Below are positions 60,701-64,000 of a stretch of 64,000 bases of DNA, one piece after another (position 1 is the stretch's first letter; each line of letters begins with the position of its first letter). This DNA is from Hirundichthys speculiger (Eukaryota; Chordata; Actinopteri; Beloniformes; Exocoetidae), in NCBI GenBank assembly GCA_018398805.1, contig JAGFBZ010000850.1:744001-808000 (forward strand), in the 5' to 3' direction. Made by a program: the position numbers and the translations under genes. The notes under the pieces were generated by a model that was given only the letters and a program-made list of their open reading frames with translations, searched no databases and was not told the DNA's origin.

Positions 60701-63700
60701 AGAAGTCATATCAGTTTCGCCAATTAGAGTTTTAAAGAGTTGGCATTATTTCCAGTTCTTTGCCAGTGTATCCCTTTTTCATAGCGGTGTCATTGAAATG
60801 GTTGTACACACCATTTCTTTTGATATCTTCTTATTTATTTTTTTCACTTGTTACATGAATTGTTGTTATCGCTCAGGTTTATTGTTTGCTATGAGAAATT
60901 TAGACACACCAGTAAATGATCACAACAGTACATGTACATAGGTGACAGTGTGGGTTCTGCTCAGGTTCAGAGCAGAAGTGTAAATCAAGCTTACAATCAA
61001 GCTTTTTTTTCTTTTTTTTTTTTAAGCGGGGGGGACTCTACATAACAGTTTTAGTTTTCAGACTAAGAAGTAGTAAATGGTGTAATTCTGTATATTTTCT
61101 TTTTTCTAGATGATGTATTTCACAGTCTAGGTAAAGAGGACCATAGACAACCCACTTCAGCCACCCCCAGAAACGGCTCCACGGGACTGACATCTCTCCC
61201 TCCGCTCTCTGGCCCTACCCTCCCCCCAGCTCCCACCACACACTTTCCCACAATGGGCTCACAACCCTTTCCAAAGATGGCTGCTCAGGCCCCAGACTTT
61301 GTGGAGTCCCACCAGGGTTTGTGCCTCCCACCTGCAGAACCTCAAGCACCCTCAATGGATGGTCCTGTCAGTGCCCCGCCTAGTGTCTGTAGGTAAGTCT
61401 ACTGACTGGGACTTAAGAGGAAAGGTGACCTATTTTTTGTGATGTAGGAGAAAAATGAAAAATTTAAAGGTGATATTTCACAAGGGTTGGATTTAAATAT
61501 GATCTTTTTCAGTGATCCTGACTGTGAAGGGCATCGCTGTGAAGGAAATGGGTCATATGAGCACCAAGCATATGATGGAGAAGAGAGTCAGGATGAGGAC
61601 AGCTGTTCTGAGCACAGTTCCTCCACCTCCACCTCAACCAACCAGAAGGAAGGAAAGTACTGTGACTGCTGCTACTGTGAATTCTTCGGCCATGGAGGGG
61701 TGAGACTCACAGATGCAATCATGTTCACTTCAAGCTGGTGTCTTTCTTTGATGCAACACAAATTACAAGCACATATTTACCTTTCCTTTAAGAATCTGAT
61801 GTTCATCTCGACTTTTATACCAACTGGTTTTGTACTTTACATAACAAAAGGTACTGTTGCTGACATTGTGTTTCATATACAGCCACCAGCTGCCCCTACC
61901 AGTCGGAATTATGCAGAGATGCGGGAGAAACTGCGCTTGCGTCTGACAAAGCGCAAGGAAGAGCAGCCAAAGCGCGAGGAGCAGCAGCCAACGATAGAAC
62001 GAGATGGAGGGGTGGAGGACCACAGGCGGGTGGAGGACCTGTTGCAATTCATAAACAGTGCCGACAGTAAACCTGTTTCCAGTTCCAAGGCAGCCAAACG
62101 AGCCAGGCATAAACAAAAGAAGGTAACGTGTCCCTCCAGACCAATTGAGGGTGGATTTTGGTAAAGTAATCATTAACTATCAGTTTCATCTAAATCACCT
62201 CTCAGAATTACTATAAATTGCACTTGCATTGGCTAGAACAGAATGCAGCGGTCTTTTTGTAGGTAACTAAGATTTTGTGTTTGTTAAAACTGTTATCACC
62301 CCCTACGTGTATGGGTCTGTGTACTTCAGATGGAGGAGAAGGCCCGTTTGGAAGCAGAAGCCCGTGAAAGAGTGGAGCAACAGTTGTTGGAGGAGCAACA
62401 ACGGCGGCAGCAACAGGAAGAGGAAGAGGCAGCACTTCAAAAAGAACTTCTACGGCTGCAGGAGCTGCAGCAACATCGCGCTTCCAAGAAGAAAAAGAAA
62501 GAGAAAGCAAAAGAAAACACTGCTCCCCCCCAAAACAACCCACAACCCCTCAAACAGACAGCTCAGAACGTCCTAGATAATCTTCAGAATGGAAAGTCAC
62601 AGCTGCTTCAAACCCTCATCCACCTCCCCGACCAAAACGAACCCAGATTTGACCCCCTGTCCCAGCCGAACTTACACCACAGCCCAAAACACCCCATTGA
62701 AAAGGGGCTTTTGCATGAGACCAACATGTCCAAAACTCCAGCTCCTCTACACAATGGCACATCAACCCTTGAAGTCAGCAGTAGAGTTAAGGCCAAGCAA
62801 CCTGCAAAGGTGGCTACTTGTGAAGCTGCTGTAAGAAAAGTCCTAGAGTCACCCAGAAGCTCTGAGACTGCAAAATTAGCAAATTGCACAACCCTCACCA
62901 CTACAACAGACACCAAAGCAAAGCGAATCAGGCCTGCTGAGGTGCTAGTTTCTCTCCCAACAACTGAACCACACAGGGAGGAAAGAAGTAACAACAGAAG
63001 TGCCAGTGGAAAAAGGCAGCAACAGCAACCTCTTACCCAAATAAAAGAGGACAGGACAAATGCCCCTGTCTCTTCTCCCTCCCCGCCTCCAGCCTCCCAG
63101 CCCGAGCATACCCAGCAGAACGGCAAGCCCCCGAGTGCAGAGTCACCACAGCCCAAAGGCAAGACCAAGAAGAGCAAGAAGAAGAAGGGGGAGAAGCTGA
63201 ACAACTCAATAGGTTGGTATGATTTACATTTATGGTAAGATCTTCAAGGTTTCATTATGAACTCATATTGAGAATTATATGTCTAGTACTTTTTCCTCCT
63301 TAAGATGATACTGTTTTTGCGTAGACACCATGCTTGGTAAGGGCAATGGACAACACAAGCAGAGTACTTGCTTAACTGCACAATACATCAAGGGCCAATT
63401 CCAATTCCTCCCTTAACCCTCAATCTTAACCCTCAGTCATCGTGTAAGGGCTTATCTTGTGACTTAGAAATGGGTCACCCCTTGAATGCAGTCACGTCTT
63501 CAGACTGTGGGGGGCGACCTTACGCCAAAGCTACGTCCAGTCTGTCAAGAAAACGACGACGACGTAGAAGGAGAATAAGATAATATAAATATATATAACG
63601 AAGACAGTAAGATAGTTTCGTGACATTTATATCTTTATTAACTACGAAAATACTTAGATTTGTAGCTCGCTTTTTTCAGCGCCATCCTTTTCGAAGACGT

Positions 63701-64000
63701 CTTGGCGAAAATACGCAATGCCTTCTGGGTAGCCCTTACTCCCAAGGGTGGTGCCGGAGAATCTTAATATTGAGAGCGATACAGCCCTCAAACTTGTCCC
63801 TCAACTTGACTTTCTAAGAATCGGGACAGCACTTGCACGTCACGGGAGCGTACATTTTTGAGATTGAGGGTTGAGATTGAGCGTTAGGGAGGAATTGGAA
63901 TTCACCCCTATTCCCTTACTCGTCTCTTCAGGTTTTCTGCAGCTGCAACTTGAAAGTTTGTTTTTTGATTATTTTATTTTTAGATGACGTCTTCTTGCCC
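41812..64000 (+). CDS. fam193a: fam193a, FAM193 family member A (22 exons, 3' end beyond window)
   Basis: FAM193A is a large, little-studied vertebrate protein (family knowledge). The 21 complete exons plus 17 nt of the next chain in phase to 1562 codons. Order of parts: basic N terminus MSPTDAKRGAKRRKNKRGG (1-19); Cys pair cluster CLLCRC...VCSDC (about 118-165, exon 3); CSCEAC (about 231-236); helical middle (239-518); CPNC...CTCDDC (across exons 11-12); acidic SDDDE; CECHVC (about 744-749, exon 15); poly-Ser tract (about 939-962); CDCCYCEFFGHGG (about 1168-1182); Glu/Gln-rich coiled coil (about 1263-1310); Lys-rich KKSKKKKGEKLNN; and DDVFLP, the start of the FAM193 C-terminal domain. It could only be confused with fam193b; the exon 1 sequence and length favour fam193a. 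Confidence 0.9.
42034..43745. other. fam193a intron 1
   Basis: No gene. There is a small TAGA tract at 42944-42961. Near 43270-43350 a segment ends TCATTGCACCCCTA, like the terminus of a small hAT element; its other end was not found. Confidence 0.45.
43746..43820 (+). CDS. fam193a: fam193a exon 2
   Basis: 75 nt, VKVNNSVTPQFTEGPVNADF then SGVLQ, acceptor CTCAG, donor GTAAAT, phase 0. Confidence 0.85.
44889..45500 (+). mobile_element. Degenerate hAT-like element with BED-finger piece
   Basis: It starts near GGGGTGCACGA (44890). At 45365-45455, in two frames, a BED-type finger can be read: FCDKCSKRKKE, then TSNPNSHLKHNH. The right end was not found. Family inferred from the finger only. Confidence 0.4.
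45625..45724. repeat. Alternating poly-C / poly-A low-complexity block
   Basis: One hundred bases made only of C-runs (up to 23) and A-runs (up to about 24): C, A5, C4, A24, C23, A24. It is preceded by a CTCC-rich pyrimidine tract (45530-45600). It may partly be an assembly or sequencing artefact. Confidence 0.9.
46703..46780. repeat. Dispersed fish repeat fragment
   Basis: ACTTTATTTGTATAGCACTT followed by ACCAAAGTGCTTCACATTTT, a widespread teleost repeat sequence. No coding content. Confidence 0.5.
47197..48524. mobile_element. Long inverted-repeat DNA transposon, possibly P-element-like
   Basis: The left arm (47197-47603) and right arm (47857-48524) are reverse complements at high identity. 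Both start CAA(A)TTGACCTTTCGGTAAG, share TAGTTACTGTTGCTAGGT and GGACCTGCAACAGTGA, and reach the inner CCAAGGTAAGTTTACTTTG. The right arm holds about 260 extra bases (48.0-48.29 kb). Each arm carries a coding-like stretch ending at a donor-like AAGGTAAGT, as if both were the first exon of a transposase gene. The P/THAP affiliation is a guess from the termini. No target duplication was found. Confidence 0.6.
50119..50361 (+). CDS. fam193a: fam193a exon 3 (Cys cluster 1)
   Basis: 81 codons, TPFTFGLNQRAPYTAGDRCL then LCRCERKD, ending LWVCSDCRRTVEKED and TLEQSLG. CxxCxC and CxxC pairs suggest a zinc site. Acceptor CCACAG, donor GTAAGT, phase 0. Confidence 0.93.
50362..52050. other. fam193a intron 3
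   Basis: No host exon. A 124-codon minus-strand ORF (51184-51558) is open by chance or is a relic; I recognise no family. Confidence 0.45.
52051..52226 (+). CDS. fam193a: fam193a exon 4
   Basis: SQDFLLHMPVGNGNLGQEAA through VCSCEACNER, 176 nt, leaving phase 2 (Arg split). Acceptor TTACAG, donor GTCAGT. Confidence 0.92.
52329..52496 (+). CDS. fam193a: fam193a exon 5
   Basis: 168 nt, EISAESERETQQLQNHWSEV through EGMKELVD. Acceptor ATATAG, donor GTATTT; a split Arg at each side. Confidence 0.92.
52790..53036 (+). CDS. fam193a: fam193a exon 6
   Basis: 247 nt, LCVKDPYQLYQRLEQQAREY through ARTISSFLLTL, mainly helical. Acceptor ATGTAG, donor GTCAGT, ending phase 0. Confidence 0.93.
53200..53324 (+). 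CDS. fam193a: fam193a exon 7
   Basis: 125 nt, ENEHLQKFQVTWELHNKHLF through LPALIAQL, ending in a split Lys. Acceptor TTTTAG, donor GTAAGA. Confidence 0.93.
53562..53709 (+). CDS. fam193a: fam193a exon 8
   Basis: 148 nt, HGTASHDSYNEDMYRTLLES through ECEKRIDDYVDQQ. Acceptor CTAAAG, donor GTATAC, ending phase 0. Confidence 0.93.
53821..53895 (+). CDS. fam193a: fam193a exon 9
   Basis: 75 nt, LLFKVEGQNFTNQRTEPHKS then LISKN. Acceptor TTACAG, donor GTAAGA, phase 0. Confidence 0.92.
53985..54059 (+). CDS. fam193a: fam193a exon 10
   Basis: 75 nt, TLKTKQRMLKEDWEFFKQRR then FIEEQ. Acceptor TTGTAG, donor GTAGGT, phase 0. Confidence 0.92.
54147..54256 (+). CDS. fam193a: fam193a exon 11
   Basis: 110 nt, LPNNKKSTTEDNFTDTMRML through IPDCPNCNYRR, then a split Arg. 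The CPNC pairs with CTCDDC of exon 12. Acceptor TTTAG, donor GTAGGT. Confidence 0.92.
54394..54860. other. CpG-rich block inside fam193a intron 11
   Basis: Locally many CG dinucleotides in an otherwise AT-rich intron (for example GGCGAAGCGAGTCGGCGG, GGGGCGGGACGG, TACGCGTG). It contains no exon I can place in the fam193a frame. It could be a young repeat insertion or an internal promoter. Confidence 0.4.
55186..55700 (+). mobile_element. Tc1/mariner-type MITE
   Basis: The element spans 55188-55698 between TA dinucleotides (55186-55187, 55699-55700). Ends are CAGTGCCTTGTGAAAG and CTTTTGCAAGGCACTG. From ATG 55581 it keeps MKTKEHTRQVPDTVVEKFKA, the start of a Tc1 transposase (HTH region), then is cut by deletion and reaches a stop after FVAKG. 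It is an internally deleted, non-autonomous copy. Confidence 0.88.
57191..57433 (+). CDS. fam193a: fam193a exon 12
   Basis: 243 nt, CTCDDCSLSHILTCGIMDSP through HPRLILPEGDAST, ending in split Phe. Ser-rich part SSGSSASGSNSSSP. Acceptor CAACAG, donor GTAAGT. Confidence 0.93.
57559..57715 (+). CDS. fam193a: fam193a exon 13
   Basis: 157 nt, ISDDDEVPPLSSKFGDIYPM through NREDENMALKTG. Acceptor TTACAG, donor GTGAGT, ending phase 0. Confidence 0.92.
57880..58026 (+). CDS. fam193a: fam193a exon 14
   Basis: 147 nt, SPRITSSSSSSEGDEEETNG through PPSYNHQQ. Acidic and serine-rich, a typical disordered linker. Acceptor CTCAG, donor GTATTG. Confidence 0.9.
58027..58434. other. fam193a intron 14
   Basis: Short intron with nothing recognised. 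Confidence 0.5.
58435..58713 (+). CDS. fam193a: fam193a exon 15 (CECHVC site)
   Basis: 279 nt, VEQVEHACECHVCNQDPSSS through YPPSPPLIHNK. CECHVC fits a metal-binding or structural Cys cluster; His- and Pro-rich tail. Acceptor CTCAG, donor GTGAGA, phase 0. Confidence 0.92.
58714..59043. other. fam193a intron 15
   Basis: 330-bp intron with nothing recognised. Confidence 0.5.
59044..59266 (+). CDS. fam193a: fam193a exon 16
   Basis: 223 nt, PLPPNPTSNHTAAKQPAFST through WNPSVLLPECLP, ending phase 1. Acceptor TTAAG, donor GTGAGC. Confidence 0.88.
59369..59731 (+). CDS. fam193a: fam193a exon 17 (poly-Ser tract)
   Basis: 363 nt, DMLGPPIADVPLPPTSSIGP, then a run of about 22 Ser (one Leu and one Cys inside), then KKTGVKKKCLYNFQDAFMET. 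Acceptor CCACAG, donor GTAATA. The Ser codons are mixed TCA/TCC/TCT/TCG. Confidence 0.9.
59732..61109. other. fam193a intron 17
   Basis: 1.4 kb, AT-rich, no exon recognised. A poly-T/purine junction lies near 61003-61032. Confidence 0.5.
61110..61392 (+). CDS. fam193a: fam193a exon 18
   Basis: 283 nt, DVFHSLGKEDHRQPTSATPR through PVSAPPSVC, Pro-rich. Acceptor TCTAG, donor GTAAGT; ends in split Ser. Confidence 0.88.
61513..61699 (+). CDS. fam193a: fam193a exon 19 (CDCCYC motif)
   Basis: 187 nt, DPDCEGHRCEGNGSYEHQAY, then acidic/Ser-rich stretch, then GKYCDCCYCEFFGHGG. The CDCCYCEFFGH block is a hallmark of FAM193 proteins as far as I recall. Acceptor TTCAG, donor GTGAGA. Confidence 0.93.
61883..62122 (+). 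CDS. fam193a: fam193a exon 20
   Basis: 240 nt, PPAAPTSRNYAEMREKLRLR, then LTKRKEEQPKREE, ending KRARHKQKK. Phase 0. Helical and basic. Acceptor TACAG, donor GTAACG. Confidence 0.93.
62330..63212 (+). CDS. fam193a: fam193a exon 21 (coiled coil)
   Basis: 883 nt, the largest exon. It starts MEEKARLEAEARERVEQQLL (Glu/Gln coiled coil to about residue 1310), then RASKKKKKEKAKEN, a long disordered region, and KKSKKKKGEKLNNSI. The acceptor is TTCAG. The donor is GTTGGT, weak but required: using the GTATGA three codons later would give a stop at the junction. Confidence 0.92.
63213..63983. other. fam193a intron 21
   Basis: Contains the TIR element at 63391-63909 and nothing else recognised. Short ORFs read across it are unrelated to fam193a. 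Confidence 0.5.
63391..63909. mobile_element. MITE-like element with about 45-bp inverted repeats
   Basis: The left end AGGGCCAATTCCAATTCCTC, followed by CCTTAACCCTCAATC, is the imperfect reverse complement of the right end (GATTGAGCGTTAGGGAGG then AATTGGAATTCACCCCT). The interior is about 420 bp without coding sense. Target duplication not found. Confidence 0.65.
63984..64000 (+). CDS. fam193a: fam193a exon 22 (start only)
   Basis: After acceptor TTTTTAG, ATGACGTCTTCTTGCCC reads (with the split G) D-D-V-F-L-P, the entry of the conserved FAM193 C-terminal domain. The rest is outside the window. Confidence 0.85.

Noticed and set aside
62608..63204. 198-codon hydrophobic ORF antisense to fam193a exon 21
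   Set aside because: It is the mirror of a Lys/Glu/Ser-rich coding exon, which reads as Phe/Leu/Ser on the other strand. No support as a gene.
63411..63435. Telomere-like TTAACCC motifs
   Set aside because: Only two imperfect copies, part of the inverted ends of a MITE-like element, and not TTAGGG.
1..64000. CRISPR array, operon, or phage-type system
   Set aside because: No regularly spaced repeats with unique spacers and no bacterial gene layout; all coding evidence is vertebrate with introns.

Overview
The window is vertebrate nuclear DNA, most probably from a ray-finned (teleost) fish. The genes are split into many short exons with GT-AG introns, and the encoded proteins are vertebrate families (FHDC1, arfaptin-1, FAM193A). 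The introns carry fish-type repeats: a Rex3/RTE-like LINE, tRNA-derived SINEs, hAT and Tc1/mariner non-autonomous elements and ATGG microsatellites. Species cannot be read from the sequence. Family names rest on remembered protein families, not on a search.

Layout. (1) 1-22.4 kb, minus strand: the 5' part of fhdc1 (FH2-domain-containing formin). The first coding exon is at 1124-1660, and a probable non-coding first exon lies near 21.14-21.3 kb in a CpG-rich promoter area. The roughly 19.5-kb first intron is filled with transposon debris; the FH2 body of the gene lies beyond the left edge. (2) 22.4-26.6 kb: intergenic and arfip1 3' UTR, with two initiator-tRNA-Met-derived sequences and a small hAT element. 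(3) 26.66-39.55 kb, minus strand: a complete arfip1 with eight common coding exons (375 residues), one extra upstream in-frame acidic exon that would add 114 residues, and a non-coding first exon. (4) 39.55-41.8 kb: a divergent intergenic promoter region. (5) 41.8-64 kb, plus strand: fam193a with 21 complete coding exons, plus the first 17 nt of exon 22, where the conserved C-terminal domain begins. All exon phases chain without a break (1562 codons in the window).

Gene logic. arfip1 lies upstream of fhdc1 on the same strand. As far as I recall this is also the order in human 4q31.3, so it looks like retained ancestral linkage. Human FAM193A is at 4p16.3, so its head-to-head placement beside arfip1 would be a lineage-specific adjacency. 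Arfaptin-1 is a BAR-domain Golgi/Arf-Arl effector and FHDC1 is an actin- and microtubule-linked formin. FAM193A is a poorly characterised Cys-cluster and coiled-coil protein. Nothing indicates that the three act in one pathway.

I found no bacterial-type system, CRISPR array or intact autonomous mobile element. The observations most worth checking are the acidic N-terminal exon of arfip1, the hAT insertion between the likely fhdc1 promoter and its first exon, the twin initiator-tRNA-derived units around a minisatellite, and a long inverted-repeat element in fam193a intron 2.
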